From Maritimibacter sp. (lineage in GTDB: Bacteria > Pseudomonadota > Alphaproteobacteria > Rhodobacterales > Rhodobacteraceae): 64,000 nt of DNA. Each line of letters begins with the position of its first letter. Within the stretch, counting starts at the first letter, position 1. This document shows, piece after piece, positions 1 to 9,396 of the stretch. The notes under the pieces were generated by a model. The model saw nothing but the letters and a program-made list of their open reading frames with translations. It made no database searches and was not told the DNA's origin. The stretch lies in NCBI GenBank assembly GCA_017792445.1, contig CP051232.1, positions 248,001 to 312,000 of the forward strand. The letters are read 5' to 3'. A program made the position numbers and the translations under genes.

Positions 1-630
1 AAGGCGGCGGAGATGGCGGCCTATCACAAAGTGCCGCGCGTCTATCTGGGGGTGGCGAACCCCGACATCGACGCGCTGGCGAAAGCGTGGCGTGCGTCGG
101 TGACGCTGGACGAACGGCTGGCGCTGGCGTCGGGGCTTTGGGACACGGATATTCACGAGGCCCGGATCGCGGCGGCGAAGCTGCTGACACAGGCGCGGAT
201 CCGGCCGTCGGACGACGGCGCGTGGCGGCTGATTGCGTCGTGGGTGCCGACCTTCGATGCCTGGGCGGTGGCGGATCATGCGTCCATCGCCGGGCAGAAA
301 CGGCTTGTGGCCGACCCCTCGCGGCTGGACGAGGTAGAGGGCTGGACGCGGTCAGAGCACCTGTGGACCCGGCGCGCGGCGCTGGTGATGACGCTGCCGT
401 GGACGAAACAGAACCATCCGAAGCGCGAAGAAGAGGCCGCGCGCGACCGGGTGCTGGGCTGGGCGGCGGGCTATGTCGACGACCCGGAGTGGTTCATTCA
501 GAAGGCCGTGGCGTGGTGGCTGCGCGATCTGTCGAAGCATGACCCCGCGCGGGTGCGGGCGTTCCTGGACGCCCATGGCGAGCGGATGAAGCCCTTTGCC
601 CGGAAAGAGGCGTCGCGGCTGCTGACGTAG
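1..630 (+). CDS. AlkD-like DNA alkylation repair protein (5' end outside window)
   Basis: HEAT-repeat protein of the AlkD DNA glycosylase family, which removes positively charged N3- and N7-alkylated bases from DNA. The frame is open from base 1. The first internal ATG (base 13) falls inside the conserved stretch MAAYHKVPRVYLGV, so the true start is upstream and the N-terminal helices are missing here. Visible family features are the WTRRAAL helix (about residues 118-124 counted from that Met) and the helix starting DPEWFIQKAVAWWLR (about 157-171), which in AlkD carry DNA-contacting Trp and Arg residues. The gene converges with lpdA, and its stop is followed at once by a dispersed hairpin repeat. 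Family assignment is good; the exact lesion specificity is inferred. Confidence 0.85.
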   Translation, partial: KAAEMAAYHKVPRVYLGVANPDIDALAKAWRASVTLDERLALASGLWDTDIHEARIAAAKLLTQARIRPSDDGAWRLIASWVPTFDAWAVADHASIAGQKRLVADPSRLDEVEGWTRSEHLWTRRAALVMTLPWTKQNHPKREEEAARDRVLGWAAGYVDDPEWFIQKAVAWWLRDLSKHDPARVRAFLDAHGERMKPFARKEASRLLT

Positions 631-631
631 A

Positions 632-689
632 GGGGGCTCTGCCCCCGCCGCTGCGCGGCTCCCCCGAGGTATTTCGGAAGAGAAGAAGC
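632..689 (+). repeat. dispersed GC hairpin repeat, copy 1
   Basis: Begins 1 nt after the alkD-like stop codon. It holds a G5-C-TCT-G-C5 hairpin, a second hairpin GCCGC-TGC-GCGGC, then a C5GAGG block and a purine tail ending AGAGAAGAAGC. A second copy with the same order of blocks lies at 21656-21717, also just after a stop codon. In that copy the second hairpin stem differs by a paired C-G to T-A change, so pairing is kept. It is probably a small noncoding repeat that folds in RNA or as a cruciform. I recall similar text behind many Rhodobacteraceae genes, but that is from memory. Confidence 0.75.
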
Positions 690-700
690 TGCGGAGATGC

Positions 701-734
701 GCAAGGGCCGGCGTTTTTTTGCGCCGGCCCTTGC
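701..734. terminator. hairpin between convergent alkD-like gene and lpdA
   Basis: A perfect 13-bp stem (701-713 paired with 722-734, GCAAGGGCCGGCG) closes a loop that is almost all T. It sits between the ends of two convergent genes and could stop transcription from either side. The T-run is in the loop rather than after the stem, so a classical intrinsic terminator is likely but not certain. Confidence 0.6.
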
Positions 735-759
735 GGTGTTTTGCGATGGTTTTGCGGGA

Positions 760-2157
760 TCAGATGTGGATCACGCGGTCGTAGGCGTCCAGCACCGACT
801 CGTGCATCATTTCCGACAGCGTCGGGTGCGGGAAGACGGTTTCCATCAGGTCTTCCTCGGTGGTCTCGAGTTGGCGGCCCACCACGTAGCCCTGGATCAG
901 CTCGGTGACTTCCGCGCCGACCATGTGGGCGCCCAGAAGCTCGCCGGTTTTCTCGTCGAAGATGGTTTTGATCATTCCCTCGGGCTCGCCCAGTGCGATG
1001 GCCTTGCCGTTGCCGATGAACGGGAAGCGGCCGACCTTGACCTTGTAGCCCAGTTCCTTGGCCTTCGCCTCGGTATAGCCGACCGACGCGACCTGCGGCT
1101 GGCAGTAGGTGCAGCCGGCGATGCTTTCGGGGCGGACCGGGTGAACATGGTTCTTGCCGGCGATCAGTTCGGCGACCATGACGCCCTCGTGGCTGGCCTT
1201 GTGGGCAAGCCACGGCGCGCCCGCGATGTCGCCGATGGCATAAAGCCCGTCGACGCCGGTGCGGCAGTATTCATCGACGACGACGTGGGTGCGGTCGACT
1301 TTCACGCCGATCTCTTCAAGGCCGAGGCCTTCCACATTTCCAACAATTCCGACAGCGGAAATGACCGTATCGAAGTCGATCTTTTCAGTTTTGCCACCTT
1401 GTTCGATATGGGCGGTCACCTTGCCCTTTCCGCGGTCGAGCTGTTTGACCATGGCTTTCTCCATGATCTTCATGCCCTGCTTTTCAAACTGCTTCTTGGC
1501 GAACTTGGAAATCTCGGCGTCCTCGACAGGCAGGATCCGCTCCATCACCTCGACCACCGTCGTATCGGCGCCCAGCGTGTTGTAGAAGCTGGCGAACTCG
1601 ATGCCGATGGCGCCGGAGCCGATGACCAGCAGCTTCTTCGGCATGCGGGCGGGCTGGAGCGCGTGCTTGTAGGTCCAGACGTTCTCGCCGTCCGCCTCGA
1701 GCCCCGGAAGCTCGCGGGCGCGGGCGCCGGTGGCCAGCACGATGTTCTTCGCGGTCAGTTCCTCGGTGCCGCCGTCGGTCTTGACCGAGACCTTGCCCTT
1801 GCCGGACAGTTTGGCCGCGCCCATCACGACGTCGATCTTGTTCTTCTTCATCAGGCCTTTCACGCCGCCCGAAAGCTGGCCTGCGACCTTGCGCGAACGC
1901 TTGACCACGGCGTCGAGGTCGTAGCCGATGCTGTCGGCCTTCAGCCCGAAATCGGCGGCGCGTTCCATCAGGTGGAAGACTTCTGCCGAGCGCAGCATCG
2001 CCTTGGTCGGGATGCAGCCCCAGTTCAGGCAGATGCCGCCGAGGTGCTCGCGCTCGACAATGGCGACCTTCTGGCCAAGCTGAGCGCCGCGGATCGCGGC
2101 GACGTAGCCACCCGGCCCGGCACCGATTACGATCATGTCATAGGATTTGGCGGCCAT
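760..2157 (-). CDS. lpdA: dihydrolipoyl dehydrogenase (E3)
   Basis: FAD-dependent E3 subunit that reoxidises lipoyl groups of 2-oxoacid dehydrogenase or glycine cleavage complexes with NAD+. The 465-residue product has the FAD motif IGAGPGGY (11-18), the redox-active disulfide CLNWGC (Cys43 and Cys48), a second nucleotide-binding motif GSGAIGIEFAS and the C-terminal HPTLSE active-site His/Glu. I chose ATG 2157 because GGAGGA lies just upstream and the protein then begins MAAKSYDMIVIG; an upstream extension to 2193 has no family support. No E1 or E2 gene is adjacent, so which complex it serves cannot be told from this window. Confidence 0.96.
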   Translation of the reverse strand: MAAKSYDMIVIGAGPGGYVAAIRGAQLGQKVAIVEREHLGGICLNWGCIPTKAMLRSAEVFHLMERAADFGLKADSIGYDLDAVVKRSRKVAGQLSGGVKGLMKKNKIDVVMGAAKLSGKGKVSVKTDGGTEELTAKNIVLATGARARELPGLEADGENVWTYKHALQPARMPKKLLVIGSGAIGIEFASFYNTLGADTTVVEVMERILPVEDAEISKFAKKQFEKQGMKIMEKAMVKQLDRGKGKVTAHIEQGGKTEKIDFDTVISAVGIVGNVEGLGLEEIGVKVDRTHVVVDEYCRTGVDGLYAIGDIAGAPWLAHKASHEGVMVAELIAGKNHVHPVRPESIAGCTYCQPQVASVGYTEAKAKELGYKVKVGRFPFIGNGKAIALGEPEGMIKTIFDEKTGELLGAHMVGAEVTELIQGYVVGRQLETTEEDLMETVFPHPTLSEMMHESVLDAYDRVIHI

Positions 2158-2275
2158 GTGCTCCTCCACCCGCATTTGTTTAACGTTGAACAATCTTCAC
2201 ATATCGCATGCAGCGCAACATTCCAACGCCCTGCCCCTCAGGTCCGGGTTTCCTGCAACGCATGGCTACCATAGC

Positions 2276-2304
2276 AAAAGAGCCCGCGAAGGCAGGCTCT
2301 TTTT
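2276..2304 (-). terminator. intrinsic terminator
   Basis: Stem AAAAGAGCC (2276-2284) pairs with GGCTCTTTT (2295-2303). Read on the minus strand it ends in a T-run and sits directly behind the small membrane protein gene at 2330-2533. It is A-rich on one side and T-rich on the other, so it could act in both directions. It separates the small-protein pair from lpdA. Confidence 0.8.
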
Positions 2305-2329
2305 ACACAGTGGCAATGTCGGGGGCCGA

Positions 2330-2533
2330 TCAGTCGGCGCTGGTGCCCTGTTGCAGGCACCAGGTCATGAAAAGACCGATGGCACCGGCCATGGCGGCGA
2401 GGAAACCGAAGGGAACCAGAAGTTTCGCGGCGGCGATCGGGGCGCCGTCACCGGCCTCGGCCAGCGAGGGATAGGCGATCAGCGCGGACAGACCAAGGAC
2501 AAGCACCATCGTCCAGGTGAACACGTTCTTCAT
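2330..2533 (-). CDS. small membrane protein (67 aa), paralogue of its neighbour
   Basis: Unrecognised 67-residue protein. The N-terminal hydrophobic stretch MVLVLGLSALIAYPS and a second one, LLVPFGFLAAMAGAIGLFMTW, predict two membrane helices. Start ATG 2533 has AGAAGG upstream; a longer start at 2557 would add eight residues without a better ribosome site. It aligns over its whole length with the product of 2593-2799: both have WT-x5-GL, a Y-P pair, LxxPxG and an AxGLxxxW ending. The two genes look like an old tandem duplication and probably form one transcript ending at the terminator 2276-2304. Function unknown. Confidence 0.72.
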   Translation of the reverse strand: MKNVFTWTMVLVLGLSALIAYPSLAEAGDGAPIAAAKLLVPFGFLAAMAGAIGLFMTWCLQQGTSAD

Positions 2534-2592
2534 TGCGGCAACCTTCTGCTCGGGCACTTGAGGCTCTGCCGGCCTTCGTACCTTGTTCTAGT

Positions 2593-2799
2593 TCAGTTAT
2601 GTTTAACACCGCGATTGGCGACCCAGGCAAGGCATAATCCCGCGGCACCCACGCCGGACAGGAAATATCCCACGGGAATGAGCCATTCGGGAAACACTCG
2701 GGACCCGAAGCCCGCCGCCCCGGCAGGAACAAGCGGATATGTCGCCGTAATGGCCAGCCCGGCCAGAAGCGCGATGGTCCATGGTGTCATGCGTGACAT
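2593..2799 (-). CDS. small membrane protein (68 aa), paralogue of its neighbour
   Basis: Unrecognised 68-residue protein with two predicted membrane helices (WTIALLAGLAITATYPL near the N-terminus, and WLIPVGYFLSGVGAAGLCLAW near the C-terminus). ATG 2799 is preceded by a strong AGGAGGT at good distance, which supports translation. It is a diverged copy of the 67-residue protein encoded 59 bp downstream. I cannot assign a function. The pair lies between lpdA and a DUF924 gene, all on the minus strand. Confidence 0.75.
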   Translation of the reverse strand: MSRMTPWTIALLAGLAITATYPLVPAGAAGFGSRVFPEWLIPVGYFLSGVGAAGLCLAWVANRGVKHN

Positions 2800-2864
2800 A
2801 ACGAAACCTCCTGCTCACCCAACAGTGAACAGGAGTTAAAGTTCCCGACGATGTACGGGTTTTG

Positions 2865-3437
2865 TCAGGCGCTTACGCTGTCCAGCGCGACGCGGTAGCC
2901 GCCCTGATCGACGAAGGCGGCCTCGGGCCCGGTGGTCGAGCGGGACAGCGCGTCGTTGCGATAGGGGAAGCGGCCGAAGCGGCGGATCACCTCGCGGTGC
3001 GCCTTGGCGTGCCTCAGGTTCTCGGCGCCAGTTTCGGGCATCCGCGTCTTCATCAGGCGCACGCAGCGGTCCTGATCCGACAGGCATTCCGAATGCATCA
3101 GCGGCAGATAGAAGAACTGCCGCGCCGGTTCGTCGATCTTCATGTCGAAGCCATGCGCGATCGACAGCTTCGCCGCCGCAAGGCCGATGGCGTCGCTGGC
3201 GAAGGCCTTGCCGCTGTCGCGGAACATGTTGCGGGGGAACTGGTCGACAAGGATGATGTAGGCCAGTGCGCCGCTGGCGTAGGTCAGCCAAAGCGCGTTC
3301 GAGCCATCCATCGTGCGGTTCCACTCGGCCTCGAAGCGATCGCGGATCTCCGCGTCCAGGTCTTCGCCGCCAGCGTACCAGCCCTTGGGTCCGATCTCGT
3401 CCAGCCAATAGGCCAGAATGTCTTCAGGGGTCGCCAT
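2865..3437 (-). CDS. DUF924 family protein
   Basis: 190-residue soluble protein of the DUF924 family, which folds into an all-helical TPR-like bundle and has no settled function. Family signatures are the opening EDILAYWLDEIGPKGWY, LVDQFPRNMFR (about 75-85) and the later FYLPLMHSE block followed by RFGRFPYRNDALSR. Start ATG 3437 is set by GAGGAGGT immediately upstream; an upstream in-frame Met (3476) would add 13 residues of no family likeness. Length is normal for the family. Confidence 0.88.
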   Translation of the reverse strand: MATPEDILAYWLDEIGPKGWYAGGEDLDAEIRDRFEAEWNRTMDGSNALWLTYASGALAYIILVDQFPRNMFRDSGKAFASDAIGLAAAKLSIAHGFDMKIDEPARQFFYLPLMHSECLSDQDRCVRLMKTRMPETGAENLRHAKAHREVIRRFGRFPYRNDALSRSTTGPEAAFVDQGGYRVALDSVSA

Positions 3438-3524
3438 AGGCACCTCCTCACCAGGTATTTCCCACCAGACAATCAAACGGTTACAAATTCTTCACAAGCT
3501 GACAAGTAGGCATTCCCCTACCCG

Positions 3525-4781
3525 TCACTCGTGTTCCTCTGCCGCCTCACTCTGTTCGATTGCCCATTCCTGTGCGGCTTCAACCGCAACGGGAGAAGCG
3601 GTGGGCATAACGCCAACGTAGGCTGCGGTTTCGTCCACCGGGATCGCGGCGCGCTGGGTCATCCGGTAAAGCGAATAAGCCGTCAGCGTCAGCATCAGCG
3701 TGGCGATGAATAGCCAGAAGGCATGGCTGCCGAATGTGCCCATCAGCCAGCCGGTAACCAGCGGACCGGCGATGGCGCCCACGCCGTTCACGAACATCAG
3801 ACCGCCGCTGGCGGCGGCCATGTCCTCGGGCTGGAGATAGTCGTTCAGGTAGGCGATCAGCAGCGAATACAGCGGGTTGGCGCTTCCGCCGAGGATGAAG
3901 GCCACGACCAGAAGCGCGACGAAGCTGCCGGCGAGGAAATAGCCCAGAATGGCGGACAGACCGCCGATCAGCGCGACGGCCATGATCAACTGGCGGCGGT
4001 CCATGCGGTCCGAGATGTAGCCGATGGGGTATTGCATCACGAGCGGGCCGACGAAGAAGGCGGCGATGAACAGCGAAATCTGCTGGACGCTGAGCCCGAT
4101 CTCGGCCGCGTAGACCGACGACATCCCGTAGGTGGCCGCGAAGACGCCGCCCATGATCGTCATGCCGGTAAAACTTAGTGGCGAAGTCCGAAACAATTCC
4201 GTGAGTTTCATGGATTTGGACGAATCGAAGGCAGGTGTCGGCGAGACCGACAGCAGGATCGGTGCGAAGGATATCGACACGAGGACCGAGGGGATGATGA
4301 AGATCACGAAGCCCGAAGGGTCGCCGACGGCAAGGATCATCTGCGCCGCCACGATACCCGCCATCTGCACGATCATGTACAGCGACAGCGTCTGGCCGCG
4401 CGTCTCGTTCGTCGCGGTGTTGTTCAGCCAGCTTTCCGAGGTGACGTAGACGCCCGAGAAACAGAAGCCGATGACGAAGCGCAGCACGGTCCAGGCCCAG
4501 GGCTCGGTCACCACGGGGAACAGCACCAGCACCGCGGACACGAAAGAGCCCAGCGCCGCGAAGACGCGGACGTGGCCGACGCGGCGGATCAGTTCGGGCG
4601 TCGCGCGCGAACCGCCGAGGAAGCCGGCGAAATAGGACGAGGTCAGTACCGACAGCTCGAAGGTGGTGAAGCCTTCCAGCGAGCCGCGCACACCCATCAA
4701 TGTCGACTGCAGGCCGTTACCGATCATCAGCAGTCCGATCCCGAGCATCAATGCCCAGGAGCTCGACAGTACCTGTTTCAT
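3525..4781 (-). CDS. MFS transporter
   Basis: 418-residue inner-membrane transporter of the major facilitator superfamily with about 12 hydrophobic segments. The sequence resembles the YcaD-like branch: a first helix after SSSWALMLGIGLLMIGNG, an early LTSSYFAGFLGG segment and the loop ISDRMDRRQLIM between the two halves (the MFS loop motif D-R-x-G/D-R-R). The C-terminal tail of about 45 residues is acidic and cytoplasmic. ATG 4781 has GAGGAAAGGG upstream and gives the expected N-terminus. It lies 71 bp downstream of queA on the same strand. Substrate cannot be told from sequence. Confidence 0.88.
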   Translation of the reverse strand: MKQVLSSSWALMLGIGLLMIGNGLQSTLMGVRGSLEGFTTFELSVLTSSYFAGFLGGSRATPELIRRVGHVRVFAALGSFVSAVLVLFPVVTEPWAWTVLRFVIGFCFSGVYVTSESWLNNTATNETRGQTLSLYMIVQMAGIVAAQMILAVGDPSGFVIFIIPSVLVSISFAPILLSVSPTPAFDSSKSMKLTELFRTSPLSFTGMTIMGGVFAATYGMSSVYAAEIGLSVQQISLFIAAFFVGPLVMQYPIGYISDRMDRRQLIMAVALIGGLSAILGYFLAGSFVALLVVAFILGGSANPLYSLLIAYLNDYLQPEDMAAASGGLMFVNGVGAIAGPLVTGWLMGTFGSHAFWLFIATLMLTLTAYSLYRMTQRAAIPVDETAAYVGVMPTASPVAVEAAQEWAIEQSEAAEEHE

Positions 4782-4852
4782 GGCTGCCCTTTCCTCGTAC
4801 TCGTGCCCCGGACTAGGACGGACCCCTTTGCCGGGTCCGGTCCAAGACCGAC

Positions 4853-5923
4853 TCAATCGGGTCGTTTTCCGCCTACGGGCAACAGCAGGGATGCATCGCC
4901 GTAGGAAAAGAAACGGTACCCGCCTCGCACGGCGTGGTCGTAGATGTCCAGTATGCGGTCGCGGCCCATCAGGGCGGACACCAGCATCAGGAGAGTTGAT
5001 TTCGGAAGGTGGAAGTTGGTCATCAGCGCATCGGCCACGCGGAAGTCAAAGCCCGGGCGGATGAAGATGTCGGTGTCGCCGGTCCATGTCGCGATGGCGC
5101 CGGTGTCGCGGGCCGCCGTTTCGATCAGCCGCAGCGCCGTGGTTCCCACGGGGATGACGCGACCGCCGGCGGCCTTTGTCGCGGCGATCTCGGCGGCGGC
5201 CTTCTCCGAAACCTCGCCCCATTCGGCATGCATCTTGTGCTGGCTGACGTCGTCGACCTTCACAGGCAGAAAGGTGCCCGCGCCGACATGGAGCGTCACA
5301 TGGGTGAATTCGACGCCCTGTTCGGCCAGCGCGGCCAATAGCGGTTCGTCGAAATGCAGCGAAGCGGTCGGCGCGGCGACGGCGCCCGAGCGTTCGGCCC
5401 AGACGGTCTGGTAATCCTCGCGGTCGGCCTCGTCCGCCGGGCGCTTGGCGGCGATGTAGGGCGGCAGCGGCATCGCGCCCGCCTCGGCCAGCGCGGCGTC
5501 GAAGTCGTCGCCGGACAGGTTGAAGGCCAGCTCGCCCATGCCTTCACCCTTGGTGACCAGCCGTGCGGACAGCGTGTCGGAGAAGGTGATCTCTTCGCCC
5601 TCGGCCACCTTGCGCAGCGGTTTGATCAGCGCCTGCCACGTGCCCGACGGGGTGGGTTCGACCAGCGTCGCCTCGATCTTCGCGGTGGCGGGCCCCTGCC
5701 CGGTTTCGCGGGTGCGGGTGCCGAACAGGCGCGCCGGGATGACCTTGGTGTCGTTCAGCACCAGCCGGTCGCCGGGTTGCAGCCACTTGGTCAGGTCGTA
5801 GACATGCCCGTCTTCGGTCCAGTCCGGGCCAGCCACCAGCAGGCGCGCCGAAGACCGCGGCCGCGCGGGGCGGGTCGCGATCAGGTCATCGGGCAGGTCG
5901 AAGTTGAAATCCGAAAGTTTCAT
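4853..5923 (-). CDS. queA: S-adenosylmethionine:tRNA ribosyltransferase-isomerase
   Basis: Enzyme of queuosine synthesis: transfers and rearranges the ribosyl part of SAM onto preQ1 at the wobble base of GUN tRNAs, giving epoxyqueuosine. The 356-residue protein opens [19 protein letters not shown], the hallmark QueA start, and carries [15 protein letters not shown] (about 52-66), [11 protein letters not shown], the [12 protein letters not shown] motif and the C-terminal [17 protein letters not shown] and YRFFSYGDA blocks. It is full length. No tgt gene is adjacent. Confidence 0.97.
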   Translation of the reverse strand: MKLSDFNFDLPDDLIATRPARPRSSARLLVAGPDWTEDGHVYDLTKWLQPGDRLVLNDTKVIPARLFGTRTRETGQGPATAKIEATLVEPTPSGTWQALIKPLRKVAEGEEITFSDTLSARLVTKGEGMGELAFNLSGDDFDAALAEAGAMPLPPYIAAKRPADEADREDYQTVWAERSGAVAAPTASLHFDEPLLAALAEQGVEFTHVTLHVGAGTFLPVKVDDVSQHKMHAEWGEVSEKAAAEIAATKAAGGRVIPVGTTALRLIETAARDTGAIATWTGDTDIFIRPGFDFRVADALMTNFHLPKSTLLMLVSALMGRDRILDIYDHAVRGGYRFFSYGDASLLLPVGGKRPD

Positions 5924-5999
5924 GGCCGGGGCACTTAGTCCCCGCGAGGGTCCGCCGCAACGGGTGATCGTGCTTCCGGCATGGAAATGCGCATGAAGG

Positions 6000-8900
6000 C
6001 TATTGTGTCGGCGGCGGCCTGCGGAAAATGTCGCGGAACATGCCGGGAGTCAGGATCGACAGCGGGTTCACCGAAACGCTGGGGCTGCGCGCGTCGCCGC
6101 GCATGCGGAAGGCGAAACCGAACACGCCCTCGCCCTTGCGCGAGAACACCTGCCCGATGCCGTTCAGGAAATAGACGGGCGAGACGACGCCCTGCATGTC
6201 GAGCCGTCCGCTGGCGAGGTCGAAGATGCCGTCCAGCGACAGGCCCAGCGACGGGCCCACGCCGCTGGAGCGCAGCAGCGTCAGTCGCGAAGGGGTCAGG
6301 CGGAACTCGGCATCGACCTCGGTAAAGGTGATGCCGCCTGTGTTGAACTGGTCGATCAGCCCGACGATCGAGATCGCGGACAGCAGATCGGTCATCGCGG
6401 GCGCATCGACGATGCGGGTGTTCCGAACCCGCAGGAACCCGTCGTAGACGCCCTCTTGCCCGGTGGGGTTCAGCGTCAGGTCCAGCTTGCCGCCGCGCGC
6501 GGTCTTGAGGACTCCGGCCGAGGCCAGCGCGCCGCCCGCGTCTTCAGAGATCAGCCGGATCGCCGCCCCGGAAGGCGTCGGGACCACGTTGCCGTTCACG
6601 GTTGCGCCGCCGTTGATCTGGGCGGTGAACCGTCCGTCCAGCCCGCCCCGGTTGCGGAACTGGCCGATGAACCCGGTGAACGCGATGCCCTCTGACACGA
6701 TGAGCCGGTCAAGCTGCAGGCTCAGCGGCGAACCCTCGCGGCCTCCGCCGCCACCGCCTCCCCCACCGCCGGAGCCGCCGAGGTTGGCCTGCCGCAGATC
6801 GACCGTGCCGCGTGTCATCGTCACGCCGGGCGGTCGCCCCGCCCCTCGGCCCGTCAGAGTCACGGGGCCGTCCAGCCAGTTGCCGACGCGCACCCGGTCG
6901 AAATAGGCGGTTTGCAATCCGCCCGCGGGGCCAAGGTCGATCACACCGCTCAGCGACAGCCCGGGGGCTTCAAGTACAAGCTGGTCGATGCCCGGCGTCT
7001 CGCCCAGCGTGCCCGCAACCTCCAGCTTGCCGGTGCGGTTCAACGCCTTGCTCCACCCCAGCGCGTCGATCCGCAGCCCCATCCGGTTCAGGTCGGACAC
7101 AAGGCGGAAGGTCGCGGGCTCGTCCTTCTTCAGGTCAACCGTGATCGAGCCGACGCCATCGCCCGAGACGGTGTTCGGGGGCAGACCGATGCCGAATTCG
7201 TCCAGAAAAGCCTGACCAAGCTGCACCGTCCCCTCGACCCGGCTTTCGCCCGCGTGGTCCGGGCCAAACTGCTGTGACCACACCACATTCGCGGGCACCT
7301 GCCCGAGATAACCTTCGCCGGTGATCGCCACGCCGCCGGGGTTGGCGCGCAGTTCAAGGCGGTCGGCGCGAAGCTCGCGGCCGGGGATGAGCGTGGCCGA
7401 GAACACTTCGGTCAGCGTCGCGGCGGCGTTGTAGTCGACATCCTCGACATCCAGCTTCTTGACCAGATCGAAGCTGATTTCGGTGGTGGTCTCGGCACGG
7501 CCCTGCACGATGTCGGGCGGCTTGTCGGCCTTGGTCATCAGCCTGAACGGCGGCAGGTCCAAAAGCGACAGGGCCGCTTCGATGCCGCTTTCGGTCTGAA
7601 GCGTAACCTCGCCCCGCCCCGGTTTGCGCGACACGTCCGGCACCTTGAACGATGTCCCGGTCACGTCGATCGTCCCGCCCTGCGGCGCCTCGACCCGTCC
7701 CGTTTCCAATGTGGCGGTAAAGGTCTGACCGACAAGGCTGGCGTATCCAGACGCGCCGGTGATCGGCGGCAGCGTCTTCATCGGTTTAAGCTCGGCGTCC
7801 AGAAAGCTGAAACTGATCGAGAACATGCCCTTGGGCGTCTCGGGGTTCACCCGCAACGCGGCGACCATGTCGGCGACGGTGCCGGAGAAGACGTTCTTCT
7901 CGAGCCATTCGCGCGGCTTCGGCGCGACGGACACGGGCCAGATCGCAAGAAGCCGGTCCAGCCCGATGGGTTCGAGTTCAAGGTCCAGCGCCGCGTCCCA
8001 GCCGCTTCGCGTGGCCCGAACGTCGCCGTAACCGTGGATGCGGCGATCCTCGTCGATCAGCGAAAGCTGCCCGATCTCGACCGAGAACGGGTCAAGCCGC
8101 ATACGGAAGTCGATGGCGCCCTCTGCGAATTGAACCGGTTCCGGAAACAATCCCTCGGGCTGCACCACGACATCGGTCAGGCGGTACTGTCCGACCATGG
8201 TTTCCGGCCAACCGTTCTTGATGTCGCGCAGAAAGGCGTGCCCCTCGGCCCGTCCCTGCCCGGCGGCGGTCTTGATCTCCAGATCCTCGACGCGGATCTG
8301 CTGGCGTCCGGCATCGTAGGCGATCCGACCGGACGCGCCGTCGAACCGGATCGGCTCGGTCTCGGGCGTCGGCTGAAGAACGCCGCCGCCGATGTCCAGC
8401 GCGCCCTCAAGCCCGGTCATCTGCCCGTCGGGCCCGATCTGGGCGCTGAGCGCCCCGGCAATCGGCGCGTCCAGCACCTCGAGGAAGGCCAGCGCCGGAG
8501 ACTGGGCCGCAATATCGGCGGTGGCCGCATTCTCGAACACGGCGTCCAGACTGGCCTGCGACGAGCCCTTTTCCGTCTGCATCGCAAGCACAAGCGTCGC
8601 CAGATCCTCGGTCCCGTTGAACACGTCGGCGGTGACGGTCAGTCCAAGGCTGTTGGGTCCGAGGTCCAGCACGATGCGCCCTTCGGTCACCTGCCACAGC
8701 CGCCCGGACCGGGCGTCTTCCAGCGTGATCGTCAACTGGTTCGCCTCGATCCGTTCCATTCCGGACAGGGGCGGCATTTCAAAGGCCGCGTCGATGCTGT
8801 CCAGCACGCCCGCAAGCGTTCCCGACGCGCCCAGTCCCTCGCCGAAGCTGAGGTCGAAGGTGCCGTCCGACAGACGCCGCACGGTGATCTGCGCGCCGGA

Positions 8901-9284
8901 GACCCGAAGCGACGACATCTGGACCGAGCCTTGCAGCAGCGCGGGTGCGGTCAGCCGGGCGCTGACCTCGTTCAGGCGCGCGATCTCTAGCCCGCGACCG
9001 TCGATCAGGCCCACGTTGCGCAGACGGATGCGCGGCACCATCGCGCTGTCGACGCCGACCGAGATGCCGCCCAGCGAGACGCGGCCGGTGTCGATCTCGG
9101 CGTTCAACCGTTCCTCGACCTCGCGCGTCACCCAGTCGGGCGCGGTCAGCGGAATGCCGGTAACGGCCAGAAACCCGAGACCCCCGAAAACGGACAGGAC
9201 GGCAACGCTGAGCAGCACCAGAAGCCCGGCACGCCGGCGGCGCCCGCGCCTCGGGCGTGGCTTTTCTGCAGCCGTGTCGCTCAT
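6000..9284 (-). CDS. AsmA-like (YhdP/DUF3971-type) envelope protein
   Basis: 1094-residue membrane-anchored protein of the large AsmA-like superfamily, whose members include YhdP and TamB and are linked to phospholipid movement between the two membranes. A basic N-terminus ([11 protein letters not shown]) is followed by one signal-anchor helix ([21 protein letters not shown], about 21-41); the rest is predicted periplasmic beta-rich sequence. The C-terminal block from [17 protein letters not shown] onward, with [20 protein letters not shown], is typical of the AsmA C-terminal domain. An odd poly-glycine tract ([13 protein letters not shown], about 833-846) interrupts an otherwise ordinary region. 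The gene lies 76 bp upstream of queA on the same strand. Confidence 0.88.
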   Translation of the reverse strand: MSDTAAEKPRPRRGRRRRAGLLVLLSVAVLSVFGGLGFLAVTGIPLTAPDWVTREVEERLNAEIDTGRVSLGGISVGVDSAMVPRIRLRNVGLIDGRGLEIARLNEVSARLTAPALLQGSVQMSSLRVSGAQITVRRLSDGTFDLSFGEGLGASGTLAGVLDSIDAAFEMPPLSGMERIEANQLTITLEDARSGRLWQVTEGRIVLDLGPNSLGLTVTADVFNGTEDLATLVLAMQTEKGSSQASLDAVFENAATADIAAQSPALAFLEVLDAPIAGALSAQIGPDGQMTGLEGALDIGGGVLQPTPETEPIRFDGASGRIAYDAGRQQIRVEDLEIKTAAGQGRAEGHAFLRDIKNGWPETMVGQYRLTDVVVQPEGLFPEPVQFAEGAIDFRMRLDPFSVEIGQLSLIDEDRRIHGYGDVRATRSGWDAALDLELEPIGLDRLLAIWPVSVAPKPREWLEKNVFSGTVADMVAALRVNPETPKGMFSISFSFLDAELKPMKTLPPITGASGYASLVGQTFTATLETGRVEAPQGGTIDVTGTSFKVPDVSRKPGRGEVTLQTESGIEAALSLLDLPPFRLMTKADKPPDIVQGRAETTTEISFDLVKKLDVEDVDYNAAATLTEVFSATLIPGRELRADRLELRANPGGVAITGEGYLGQVPANVVWSQQFGPDHAGESRVEGTVQLGQAFLDEFGIGLPPNTVSGDGVGSITVDLKKDEPATFRLVSDLNRMGLRIDALGWSKALNRTGKLEVAGTLGETPGIDQLVLEAPGLSLSGVIDLGPAGGLQTAYFDRVRVGNWLDGPVTLTGRGAGRPPGVTMTRGTVDLRQANLGGSGGGGGGGGGGREGSPLSLQLDRLIVSEGIAFTGFIGQFRNRGGLDGRFTAQINGGATVNGNVVPTPSGAAIRLISEDAGGALASAGVLKTARGGKLDLTLNPTGQEGVYDGFLRVRNTRIVDAPAMTDLLSAISIVGLIDQFNTGGITFTEVDAEFRLTPSRLTLLRSSGVGPSLGLSLDGIFDLASGRLDMQGVVSPVYFLNGIGQVFSRKGEGVFGFAFRMRGDARSPSVSVNPLSILTPGMFRDIFRRPPPTQ

Positions 9285-9396
9285 CTGCCTCCGGTCACCG
9301 GCAATTCGCTCTGCCTGTCTTTATCTTGGCCCGAACCGGGCTAGAACTGAACCAAAACCCACGCTTCCGCATTACACTCAGAGAAGGAGCGACAAA

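Noticed and set aside
697-2274. Long plus-strand open frame over lpdA
   Set aside because: It is antisense to the whole lpdA gene, which has intact catalytic motifs. The composition is that of a GC-rich shadow frame.
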